64,000 nucleotides of DNA from Eonycteris spelaea (lineage: Eukaryota > Chordata > Mammalia > Chiroptera > Pteropodidae). How positions within the stretch are numbered: position 1 is the stretch's first letter; every line of letters starts with the position of its first letter. The notes under the pieces are model-generated. The model was given only the letters and a program-made list of their open reading frames with translations. It searched no databases and had not been told where the DNA came from. Shown here piece by piece: positions 42,810 through 54,700 of this stretch. A program made the translations under genes and the position numbers. The stretch covers positions 8,370,001 through 8,434,000 of the forward strand of contig PUFA01000006.1 in NCBI GenBank assembly GCA_003508835.1, given 5' to 3'.

Positions 42810-45800
42810 GTTAAGATTATGGGCCCAGGATCTCTTCTGTGACAGGCCTCCCTGGGCCCAAATACATTACCAGAATTGACAATGATGTCTCAGCACAGGC
42901 CTCCACAACAGCCATGTGGGATGTACGCTGCCCTAAGCAGCACAGCGGTGCTGACAGCCACTGCAAGCTGGGGTAGAGTCATGAAACTGCATACGTGTTT
43001 CTCTTGCCCCACCCATCCCAGCACAACCTGGTAGAGGCAATGGAAACGTCCCCCAAACAGCGGGGACAGTGGGCTTTAGAATAAAGGAGGGAGCTCTGGG
43101 AGCTTGCAAAACCAGTTGACCACCTGCCACATTTCCCTACTGCAGTGAGGGTGCCCCTTAACAAGCTAGCTGTTCACAGAGGGGACATCCACAATCCCAG
43201 TGGGCATGCTGCATTTTTCCTAATGGAAACAATGATGGTCCCCCACAATCCCAGAGGCACAAATAGTGCAGATAAAAGAAAAACCAGGACTGTAACAGCA
43301 CCTACTGGAAAATGAAAGTACCAAATCAACATGCGGAACTGTCGAGAGCAAAATAGTACCTAAACAAGAAGAGAGTTCAGTGACTCAAATGCACAGAGAA
43401 ACAATCCACCAAAAACCATGAACGATCAAGGTAACTTGGGAGCAGAAAGAAAAGGAAAAGTCTCCAGAAACCAAACTCCAAGTCATGGAAGACAGTGATT
43501 TAAGTGACAGAACTCAAGACTGCAGTTATGTAGAAACTCAACAATATACAAGAAAACTCAGGCAGTTTCTTAAGCTCAGGAATAAAAATTAATGAACAAA
43601 AGGAGTACTCTACTAAACAGATAGTAACTATAAAAAAGCAGCAAACATTCTAGAGCGGAAGAGCTCAATGAATAGGATGAGGAATGCATTAGCACTAGAA
43701 ATAGAGCAAGCAAACAAGCTGGAAGAAGGAATTAGTGAGTTCGAAGATAGAAATCTAAACATGACCCAGGAGGATGAAGAAAGAACTAGGACTTCAAAAA
43801 AAATGAAAGAACACTACAAGAACCATCTGACTACATTCAAAAGAGCAATATAAGAATAATAGGTGTGCCAAAAGGAGAAGAGAGGGAGACGGGAATAGAG
43901 AGCTTACCAAAAGGAATAACTGATGAGAACTCTGCGAGCCTAGCGAAGAACTGGACGTTAAAATAAAGTGAACTGAACCCCTAAGTACATCAACAAGACC
44001 TCCAAGACATTTTACTCAAACTCAACAATCAATGACAATGAATTCCCAAGGCAGCCAGGGGGAAAAAGACTAACATATAAAGGGATAACCTCATTATACT
44101 ATTATCATATTTCACAGTAGAAACGTTACAAGATAGAAGAGAAGGAAATATTCAAAAGAGTGAAAGACAGGAACATCCGTCAAGGATGATATATCCAGCA
44201 GTTATCCTTTAGATACTACGGAGAAATAAAAGGCTTTCCCAGACAAAAGCTGAGAGAATTTACCATTTGCATTATAAGAACTGTTGAAAGGGGCTCCTCT
44301 ACCAGGAACAAGACAAGTATACAAAACTGAGTAAGATGACTAACAAACAGAAGCAGGAAACTGGAAATCTACTTTGGAATAGGACAGCAAATAATTATAA
44401 AGGTTAAAGGGAGGGAGGGGAGGGGGTGCTGGCATTAAACAATAACTATAGTGCAATTTGGTAACGAGCACACAACATAAAAAGGGATAATATGTGACAA
44501 AAGGAGAGGAAGTAAAGCACCGAATGGGTACAGGTGAAGATAAAACGCAATCAGAAGAAAACGAGCTATTGTATGTATGAAACATTTTACACAAACCTAA
44601 TGGCAATCATAAAACAAAAATCCAGAGTTGAGACTTGAAACACAAAAAAAGAGGAAATGGAGAAAAGAAGTCATAGAAACTGCCAGACTAAAATAGCAGA
44701 CAGAATCACAAAGGGGGGAAAACAACAATAAAGAAAAAGAGCAAATGGCAAACTAAAGATAAAATGGCTGCGCTAAGGTCTCATATGTCAGTAATCACCC
44801 TAAATGTAAACGGACTGCACTCATCAATCCAAAGGCACGGAGTAGCAAGATGGATTAAAAACAAAAACCAACTACATGTTCCCTGCAGAAGACTCACCTC
44901 AGCTCCAAGGACAATCACAGGCCCGAAGTGAAGGGGAGGAAGTTAACCCTTCAAGCAAATGGCATTCAGAGAAAAGCAGGTGTGTAGCAGCACATACAGA
45001 TCAGACAAAACAGATCTCAAGATAAAAAAAGGTAACGAGACAAAGATGGCCATATTACAGTGATAAAGGGGACAACTCATCAAGAAGGCATAATGCTTAT
45101 CAATATATATGTGCCCAACCTGGGAGCACCAAAATACATAAAGCAATTACGAACAAATATAAAGGAAGAAACTTGATAAAAATACAATTCTAGTAGGGGA
45201 CCTAAATAACCCCATGACAGCAATGGATAGACGATCCAGGCAAAAGTCAAAAAAAAAAAAAAAAAAAAAAAGCCTGAAATTTAGACCAAATGGACTTAAG
45301 CCATATTTCCGTTCCGAAACGACAGAATACATATTCTTCTCAAGTGCACAGGGAAAATTCTCAAGGATGGACCATATGCTGGGGCACAAAACTAGTATTA
45401 ATAAATACTAGTCTTTAAGAAGACTGAAATCATACCAAGCATATTTTCTGACTAAAACACTATGAAACTGGAAACCACAAGAAAGCAGGGAAAACTCAAA
45501 TATGTGGAAAATAAACAACCTGCTGCTGTACAACTACTGGTTCAAAGAAGACATAAAAGATCAAAAGATACACAGAGACAAATGAAAATGAAATTACAAC
45601 ATACCAAAATTTTGAGGATGTAGCAATAGTAGTACTCAGAGAGAAGCTTATAGCATTACAGGTCTATCTCAAGAAATAAAAATCTCAAATAAACAATCTA
45701 ACATTACACCCTACTAGAAAAGAATGAATGAAGCCCAAAGTCAGTAGAAGGAAGGAAATAATAAAAAATCAGAGTGGAAATAAATGAAATAGAAAAGAAA

Positions 45801-46825
45801 AAAAAAAAAGAAAAAAAATAATGAAACAGAAAGGGTTTTTCAAAAATAAACAAAACTGACAAACCCCTAGCCCTATTCACTAAGGAAGAAAGATGCATAT
45901 AAAATCTGAAATGAAAGAATAAGAAGTTGCAAGGGACACCACAGAAATATAAAGGATTATACAAGAATACTATGAAAGGCTATACGCCACCAAATTCGAT
46001 AACCTAGAAGCAAAAGACAAATTCTTAGAATCACAAAACCTTTTTGGCTGAATCATGAGAAATTGGAAAGTCTAAATAGACTCATCACTGGTACGGAAAT
46101 TAAAACAGTATTCAAAAACCTCCCAAAAAACAAAAGTCCAGGACCAGATGGCTTCACTGGTGAATTCTACCAAAGAAATTTAATATCAGTCTTCAACTTC
46201 TTCCAAAAAGTTGAAGAAGAGGAATACTTTCTAACTTATTTGACGAGGCCAAACATTACCCTGATACTAAAACCAAGAAATGCTGTCTACAGCCATGCCA
46301 CCCTGAACAAGCCCGATCCCATCTGATATTGCAAGCTAAGCAGGGTCAGGCCTGGTTAGTACTTGGATGGGAGACTATCTAGGAAGACCAGGTGCTGTGG
46401 GCATAAAAAAATAAAAAATAAAGGATTGTAAGCTGACAAGGTCCTTGCAACCTGTGAGGTCAACCAAGGGTTGCCTCACCTAAAAAATAAAACTAAGTAA
46501 TGACAATACAAAAAAATTAAAAATTACAAGCCAATATCCTTGATGAACAAGAGCAAAACACTAGCAAATTGAATAAATATATTAAAATGATCATATATCA
46601 TAATCAAGTGGGGTCCATTCCAGGGATGAAAGGATGGTTCATCATCTGCATATCAATGTGATATACCACATTACCAAAGATAAAAATCATATGATCATAT
46701 CAATAGATGCAGAAAAAAAAAAACATTTGAAAAGATACAACATCCATTTATGATAAAAACACTCAATAAAATGGGTATATAAGGGAAGTACCTCAATATA
46801 ATAAAGGCCATATATGACAGTCTTC
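42810..46825 (+). mobile_element. Degraded near-full-length LINE-1, sense
   Basis: The order is a GC-richer 5' UTR-like part (42810-43400), ORF1 traces (43668-43850, coiled-coil-like LEIEQANKLEEGISEFEDR), and the ORF2 start around 44770 (VITLNVNGLHSSI, the endonuclease N-terminus). Reverse-transcriptase traces follow (46100-46190, KNLPKNKSPGPDGFTGEFY) to about 46825. Many stops and frameshifts make it inactive. A 5S-SINE interrupts it at 46283. Confidence 0.82.
46283..46488 (+). mobile_element. 5S rRNA-derived SINE, long form (MEG-RL-like)
   Basis: 46285-46404 is a near full-length 5S rRNA copy (GTCTACAGCCATGCCACCCT start, AAGCTAAGCAGGGTCAGGCC and ACTTGGATGGGAGAC promoter boxes). It is followed by an A-rich linker and an extra 3' module (AAGGTCCTTGCAACCTGTG, AAGGGTTGCCTCACC). 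It is flanked by 14-bp duplications AAAACCAAGAAATG (46269-46282) and AAAACTAAGTAATG (46489-46502), with two mismatches. Confidence 0.88.
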
Positions 46826-46829
46826 TCTT

Positions 46830-47313
46830 TTCCATTTATTTCTGGTTTTATTACTATTTTCCTTTTCTTTTTTTCCCCGTTGTTCACTCCTTAAATTATT
46901 GAATGATTGCTTCATTCTTAATCTTGTTTCCTGAAAATGATTTCATGAAAATAAAAGATGATTTCAAATCTATAATTTTCCCCTCTCAGTTCTGCTTTAG
47001 CTGTGTTCCCAGATTCAGACACAATGATTTTATCATTAGTCCATTGCAGGTAGGTGTTTTCTCAATTCCTTTTTTAACCCAAGGGTTATCCATCTTCCCA
47101 TTTCTTGCTTAAAACTCTGTTTTCAAGCTGTTTTAACTTTTTTCTTTTTTACACTGAATTGTTTTATCAGATACTATAAACTCTGCTTCCCCAGCTTTCT
47201 CTTGGTTAATAGTTATCTGATAATGTTTTTCCATTATTTTTGCCTGTTAAGTTTTTAAAAAATAATTCATATTTTTAAAAATGTTTATATATGTATATAT
47301 ATGTGTGTGTGTG

Positions 47314-47345
<32 letters not shown>

Positions 47346-48345
47346 TATTACTGTAGACTCATGAATTCCTATTAAGTTATAACCTGATACTCTCATTATT
47401 TATTTTGATACATATTATCCTAGATTTGACCAATAGAAGCCTCTTCTGGCTAGCTCCTGTGTCCTTCCAACATGTTCCATTTTTTTTTGAACACTTACTT
47501 ACTCAAAACAAGATGTTCCAGGATTATTTTGTACTTTCCCTGCCCCCGTCTTGGAATGAGCCAATGAACCCTAATGCTTTAGCACTTGGTATGCTCATTG
47601 CTAGAGGAAAATGGTTCTATGCCCTGTCGTTGGATAGAATCAATCCATAAACATATACACATATTCATGTAAACTATATTCTATATCTACCTAAACCTGT
47701 GAGTTCATACCAATTCTTCTGATTTCCATTCACCTCGGGGTTCTTTCTAGCCTTCTCCCTTTTCATATTCATTAATCATTTCTCAAACAGTGAGAAATTT
47801 GGCTTCCATAACTCATCATTTAACTTATTTGCACAATGTAGTCAGTCTCCTAACCATTCCAGTTACCCACTGCCTCACTTGCTCTGCTGCTGGGCTGCTT
47901 CACTGTGGCACCTCTCACCAGCGGGCTTCCATGGGCTCCTGGCACACCAATTCCTCCATGCATTTACTTCCTCAAACACTAATGTCTCTATGCAGGGAAG
48001 GGCAAGCGAAGATGGAAAAGAAGGGTGAGAGTCTTTCTTTGATTAAATTTAAGATGTTTACATTCATTTTAACTTATTTCTGCTATCATTTCACAATTTC
48101 TACTTAACTGTATAACCCACACCTTGCTTTCCACTGAGTAGCAATGGACAATTTTCTTCTACCTGTTTAAAAGGTAATACACTCTTTTATTTTTTTATAT
48201 GGCTGAGTAGTATTCCATTGTATATATGTACTATATCTTCTTTATCCAATCATCCACCAAAAGACACTTAGGTTGTTTCGATGCTGTTTCCTTGGCTATT
48301 GTGAATAATGCTGCAATGAACATAGGGGTACATATATCTTTACTT
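46830..48345 (-). mobile_element. Old LINE-1 sequence, antisense, with a simple repeat
   Basis: Antisense L1 motifs include TTAGCTGTGTTCCCAGATT, CTAGCTCCTGTGTCCTTCCA, and TATGGCTGAGTAGTATTCC at 48199. The open frames on the plus strand (46903-48107) are L1 shadows. More than one L1 copy may be involved. Confidence 0.65.
47281..47346 (+). repeat. (TG)n(TA)n(CA)n compound microsatellite, palindromic
   Basis: TGTGTGTGTGTG is followed by TATATATATATA and then ACACACACACACACAC, so the tract is its own reverse complement over about 40 bases. Confidence 0.9.
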
Positions 48346-48500
48346 GATATTTGAAAGCTTACCATGTGCCAAGCACAACTTATAAAAGTTATTTATTCCA
48401 CTTCATGAAAAAAACTCAGGCACTTCAGGTAAGTAATTTACCTAACGCTCTACAACCAATAAGTGAAAAGACTAGGCTCCAAGACCTTGGATCTTCCCAC
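48341..48500 (+). repeat. MIR SINE
   Basis: ACCATGTGCCAAGCACAACT, AACTCAGGCACTTCAGGTAAG and ACCAATAAGTGAAAAGAC follow MIR order. Confidence 0.7.
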
Positions 48501-49234
48501 TCTGTAACAACAATGCCCTCTTATTATTTTTTCAATGATGTTCATAACATGATGATGATAGACGAGAGGAATCGGGGCTATTATTGCTTATTCTTTCCTA
48601 AAGTTTCAACTCAGTACCATAGGGAACCTTTTTATTTGTATGGAAAATTCTGAATTTAATAAAAAACTGGGATTCATTTATAAAAATTCATTTTACATTA
48701 GACTTTTGGGAAATTAGGAATGCCACAGGGCAGGTAGATAGTAACAGTTTATATGGAATCTGAAGGTACATTTGTACAATATAAAGATAGCTCTAGAATC
48801 TAAGGAAAATGCCATTTAGTCTCACATTCCCAAATTAAGTATATATACTCAAAAATGTATATATTCTTTAATCTCACAAGTTCAAAATCATTCAAGCTGA
48901 ATGGATGCAAGCTTTGTTAATATCAAAGTTTGCGTGAAAACAAAATACATACAATATACCTGATATTTCTAGCTTTTACAGCTTTGAATATACTTAATAA
49001 GTTAAGTAAAAATGGGAACAAGTCTTTTGATGGAAGAAACAACTGAATAGACTGTAATGAAAACAATATGTTTACTGGACTGAGTAAATACCAAACAATT
49101 TATTTTCTGAAAACTGCTCTCTTTGTTATATACCATCTGTTGGGTCATACCAATAGGATCAAGCAGAAAAAAATATTTTAAATTCTTTCAAGACATAAAG
49201 AAAAAGAATAACTCACCCATCAAATACAAATATA
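48501..49234. other. AT-rich sequence past the ZMYM4 3' end
   Basis: No gene or repeat recognised. Part may belong to a longer ZMYM4 3' UTR, given minus-strand AATAAA at plus 48631 and 49099. Confidence 0.4.
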
Positions 49235-51515
49235 CTATTTTATTCTAAGGGAATATTTCTGTGGTTTCTGCAAGGGGAAAACCCAAAACTGGTTAAAAAA
49301 CAAAAAACAGAAAGGATAATTTAGATGTTTCTCGTTTTTTCTCCCCTGGGGAAAAAAAATGTAATTTTACTTAATTTTAATAAAAAATTTAAAAGCAAGT
49401 AATTGGACACACGTATCAACAGCTACGCTTATAAGGAATGACCAATAATTAATCAATATTTCCTTTTACGAATTTAGTCAGGACAACTTTGTGGACTAAC
49501 ATGCAATTTAAATCTCAAGACGATCATTTACCGGGGTATTGGCGGTTCTCAGTTAAAAGATACAGATTTTTTTCTTTCTGATGTTTTATAACAATTTATC
49601 TACTGTGTAAAGAATATTTGTTTTTCATACAACTACAGAGGGGAAATGTTAGTGTTTATACAAACCATAAAGTTCATATAGTGGGGACTATTACACCTGA
49701 AGTTTCTGGACCATTTATTGGCAGACTTATGAGACAATCCAATTGTTTTTCCGCCATATCAAACAAGGTCTGGAAGTAAGAAGTTTTCCAATCAGAAATG
49801 ACAAACACAGATGGAATTAATCATACAGAATCGGGGCAGATTTACTTCTTTCTTTCACACAGTTCTCGGTAACAAAAACGAAATTTGTTACAGGCAGAGG
49901 GACAGAACCATCAAGTACACAATGTTCAAAAGGCCTATTTTTAAATTTTTATTGTAGTTAAATAACTTTCACTTATTCATTAAAAAAAAAAAACAACAAA
50001 ACAAAACAAAAAACCCTGCCACTCCCATCTAAAAAATGGGAAATGTTGAAAAGTCTTTGAAGGTTAAAATTTCTAAGAGGTTTTTTGGACTTCTCTAATT
50101 TTATTACAAGGTCAAATTAACCTCTGCTAAAGAAGTTCTGTGATTTAGCCAACATCATAAAAGCTTTGATTCAAAATTTTGTGGGGAAGAAACTGAGAAT
50201 GGAGATGAGGGAGATGGATTGATATGTCAAACACACCTATGACTTGCAATCCTCATAGAACCACTAAAACAGCTAGATTTTGGAATAATGCTATAAAAAG
50301 ATCTGCCTGTGGATATGCAAGACAGTCAATATCTTTGTATCCTAACCCCAGACTCCCTATTTTCAAGTTTCTTAGGACAACAAGGGCATCTTCCAAATGC
50401 TTTATATATGAACATACTAGGATCTTTTCTACCATAATTCTGATAGCTAATAATACTGTGTCTTTGTGGAAATATCCACAGGTTTGCCGAGTAAGGAGAT
50501 TATCCCCTTTGAAATGACAAGGGCCTCCAGAAACTGGTGCAAAAGACAAAATAAGAGAAATTATTTAGGAAACAGGAAGATAAAACAATGGGAGAAAAGC
50601 TGCCATTTGGGGATAAAATGAAAACAAAAGGAGAACTCCCATTTCTGTGTACCACAGCTCATGCTATGAGACAGCAGCAAGAAAGGCTGACACCCAGAGA
50701 AGTGGGCATTTTAGTGGATTCTCTAGAAACATTTCAAGACACTTGGGGTCTAATGGGCTCCATGGATTTTCTGTGTATAATCAGATTGTAGAGTTTCAGC
50801 CCCTTTACCTTAATTTGCCCACATTCAGACCCACAGCTGAGAAGGCTAGACCCAGAAAGTAAAAGCGACACATTACTGCGTGAACAGCAATGAAGGCCTT
50901 TTTCCCTGATGTGAGGGGCCCATGGCAAAAGCACCAGAGGGCTTCTACCCTTCACAGAATTGGCTTGGCAGTGAAATCAAAATCAAGACCACTTTATTCT
51001 CTACCTTTTAAAAAAAGTGTAGTATTTTTATTGGGTCTTCAAGTCTGGGTCCCAGGTCCTCATCTGATGTCACTCTTAGCTCTATACTGATTTCTCCTCT
51101 GACTTTTACATAGGGCTTCCCAAGTAGCCTATTGCAGCCAACATTTCACTCCAAAGCTACCTCTCTAAGGTCTAAGGTTACTATGGTAGAGTTTTATACA
51201 ACAATTTTCCTTAAAAATATTCCACAATTTGTTATTCCCAAACAAAATAAGATTATGCACCACTCAGAGAAACTGGTTAGTCATTCTGAAGATGTCTAAG
51301 AACTATATCACTGCCAAAGAACAACATTTCTCAGTTCACATTCTTTCCTTCAATTTTCATTTGTACATCCACACTGTGGTTCACGAGTCGTCTGTTTTCC
51401 ATTATCTTATAATCAAGTCAAGAGGACTTGGACTTATACATCGTTTTCCAAAGCTGGATGCATTCACAGTTTGGTGCATACCAATGTGTATGAAAATAGG
51501 AACCCCACTTCTGCG
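49235..51515 (-). other. ZMYM4: Probable ZMYM4 3' UTR
   Basis: Repeat-poor, AT-rich sequence follows the ZMYM4 stop on the minus strand. Several minus-strand AATAAA hexamers are present (plus-strand TTTATT at 51027, 50993, 49948, 49714, 49239, 49099), so the true end cannot be fixed from sequence alone. I place it at the 49239 signal because the UTR length then resembles the human transcript. This choice is inference. Confidence 0.45.
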
Positions 51516-51723
51516 TTAATCTGATAATTCAACATCAGAGTCTTCAGATTTGGCTTTGGCAAGTTCTTCGTGTACCTCCCTCACCATGAGAATACGTGTT
51601 AACATGGTGTCCAGGGTCCCAGGGTCTATCGGGAATGTGGAGTACCACATGGGGCTATTCGGAACACAGGAACGCTCAGGTTGAAGGTAAAATACATCAT
51701 TCCTCTGCTTCACACTTTCAGAA
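51516..51723 (-). CDS. ZMYM4: ZMYM4 last coding exon
   Basis: On the minus strand the exon follows TCTGTGGATAG, begins in phase 2 (completing a Cys codon), and ends with TAA at 51518-51516. It encodes [19 protein letters not shown], then [19 protein letters not shown] and an acidic C-terminus [11 protein letters not shown]. The upstream 20 or so minus-strand bases are T/C-rich, a good polypyrimidine tract. Confidence 0.96.
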
Positions 51724-54700
51724 CTATCCACAGAGAAAAAAGAAAAAAGAAAAAAAAATTGGGGATTAGATAGTTACAGGAAATACATAATTACTCTTTA
51801 ATGTAATGGCTCTCAACTTTCCCCTACTGTGACTAATACATACCAAAGACAAGCAACGTACCCACAAAGATGACCAAGTTTATAGGCATTTTCCCTCCCA
51901 GGAGCAACCTGGAACTCCATATCTTTTCTCCCACACTCAAGAAATCACACTGGCTTGAAAGTGAGTATAATGTTAATAGAAGACAAAGTATAAATCTTTC
52001 ACAAACTTTAGAACATTATTAAGAGCAACAAAAATTCAACTTAATGTGACAATATGGCTAAGAACCATATGTGTTCAGCACCCACTATCCTGGAATGAAC
52101 CCTAGAAGCACTTGATATACATTATAAAAGGGCAAACCCAGTTATATTTCTTTGAGAAAAAAGTGCTCTAGTGTGGATCTTATAACTCTAAAGTCATAAA
52201 GTTTCTGGTAGAAAAAGGCCACTCAAGAACTTCCAATTCTTTAAAAAGAGTCTATTTATGGGTTTAGTAGTGCAACCACTCTTCTAATAGCTCTTCTATA
52301 TAAATAATAAAATCATAGCAGTTTAGATATCACATAAAGGTTGAGCAACAGTTGTAAAGATCAAACAATGGCAGGGACTCTTACTCTTGCTTTTTAAGAA
52401 ATTTTCAGAAAAAAGTTTACCAACATAAAGCAATTTGTTTCTTGGTTCAAAAATCAGGAAGATACGAGAATGAGAAAATAATAAAATTAGGTAATTCTCT
52501 TTAAACTTTGACTTTGGTCACAGGCAAGCTAGATTTCTGATATTCAAGCATATGAAATACAAGTTACGTTAACCACTTTTTAAAGTGTGCTATAACTAGT
52601 ACAGAGGTAGATCACTTACCATTTTGACAAGTAAAATTCATAAAGTCGGACTGGGCATCTTAATGGGTTGTCAGTATTCTCTGCCATCTCCACACCCACT
52701 GGAACCTCATCATCTTCATTTCGTTTTCTCTTGCCGACAGTTAGTTTATCTTGAGGTAGGAAATAATTATCAAAAGATTATTTCTGCTTTGTTTCCAGTC
52801 AGAATTGTCAGTCTCTACCTCTTCCTTTCATTTACAGATTCAACAAATATTTACTGAGCATCTATGGAGGTGTTAGATATTATTTTAAGTGCTGGGTTAA
52901 CAGCATTGAACAAAACAAAGTCCCTGTCCTATAAAAGTTTTGTTCCCCTGCTCACCAAAGTGGGGGCAGCATGGCAAAAAGCATGGTGCTGGAAAGTATG
53001 TCTCAATTCTGAGCCTGACTTTAAGAGATTTTATTAGGCATACAGTTCTTAAGGGTTTCATGTATTTTTCTACTATGGTCAACATCCAGATAGAAGTCAT
53101 TATCTTTTTATCTGAAAATATTTCTACTATGGGGAACCAGTGCCCACTGGGCTTTTATATGCTATAGTATAAGAAATGGAATCTTTGTTGGGAAAATAAA
53201 TTCTCAGTGAAGTGAGCATTTGATTTGATAAGAGCAAACTCTTTTTCACCAACACATTTTTGCAGAGGCCAAGGGTGAAGACATGGCAAGTGGGCTGTTT
53301 CTTTTCCACTTTCTCCATTCAATATCCCAGAGAGTAATAGGTGGATCTGAGAAAGTGAGGAAAAAGGTTTTCTTCTTCTTTTTTTTACAGATGTTCTTAA
53401 CAACTGGCACAGAACTTTCCCTTGCTTCCTGAATTAGTTATTACTTAAAATTCACACCAGTTTTCTATTCAGAGACTATACCTAAATAGACTTTTGCTAA
53501 TCATTCAGAAAAGAAGCTGAACTATTACCAATCTTATTAAGCACCTAATCAGAAAATAGGAAAATGTTACTTGATTGCCTCTCCCTCCCCTCAATTAATA
53601 TCAATTAAGACCACAAAATGGAATATATATATGAATGAATCAAAAGAAACAGAAATGGCACATGGTAAAAAAAAAAAATCTTAATATTTTCTAAAGTAAA
53701 GGAATAATTGAGGAAAAGTTAACACAAAGATGAACACAATTATTCTTTAAGATTTTGGTTTCAGTAATTTTAAATTCTCACATTCAAAATATATATTTCA
53801 CTCTTCTTCCAAGGAAGTAATAACATGATTTCGAGAATTTTGCTACTTTCATAATAACAATATTGATTTTTTTAAACATTAAAAACAAACTAGTTTATTA
53901 TTTAATAGGTTGTTTTTGGAATGCACCATAAACCTTCTAATAAAATTGTTACCACTGGTATTTTGTTGTGTACAAAACCAGTATACTCTAGGTCATCTTC
54001 TAAGTTCCTTTGGAATTTGACAATTGATAGTAACTAAAAAGTGCTGTGTTCTAAAAAAAAAAAATTTAGAAAAAGTAGATTGAAAATTCTGTAGATCAAT
54101 TTTAACTAGCAGTTGACTCCTCTGTTGCCTTTGTAACAGTGATTCTCAGCCTTGGCTGTATATTTAAATTCCCTGGGAAATTTTAAAATAAAATTTATTT
54201 GGGCTCTACCCGAGGCAATGAATCAGAATTTCTAATTTAAACGCCAATAAAAGTATAATGAAGCAAGTGATTCCTCTCATTTTTGAGAAAAGCCTTGAAC
54301 TTAGCCCTGACAATAACGAAAAACATTTACATGTTAAACCAAAGTTACACTATTCCATGTCTAGAATTTATGATTAACCCTCTGCAATTAGTTTCTATTT
54401 GAATACTAATAAGACTTCAACAGAAATCTCACAAACTCCACCACACACCTGGTTCTGATTCTGGCTTTTGTAAAGGTGGGAAGAACCTCAGGTATGTCAT
54501 CTTGGTACTGTACTTCAAAATCCTGGTCCGTCTCATCACATGGGCAAAGGAAAGCTTCAAGTGCTCAGTAACATTCTTTAGTTGAAAGTATTTGGTATTG
54601 AAGAAAAGGAGGGTGTTCAGGAGGACGATGGGTGAGTAAGCGCCCAGCTGTTTGCACTCCCACAAATGCTCTTCTTCAATGCGAGAGAACATGTAACCTG

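Noticed and set aside
43668..46326. Open frames in this block as host genes
   Set aside because: They read as LINE-1 ORF1 and ORF2 fragments with many breaks.
46285..46404. A second 5S rRNA gene
   Set aside because: It is flanked by imperfect 14-bp duplications inside an L1 and continues into a SINE 3' module.
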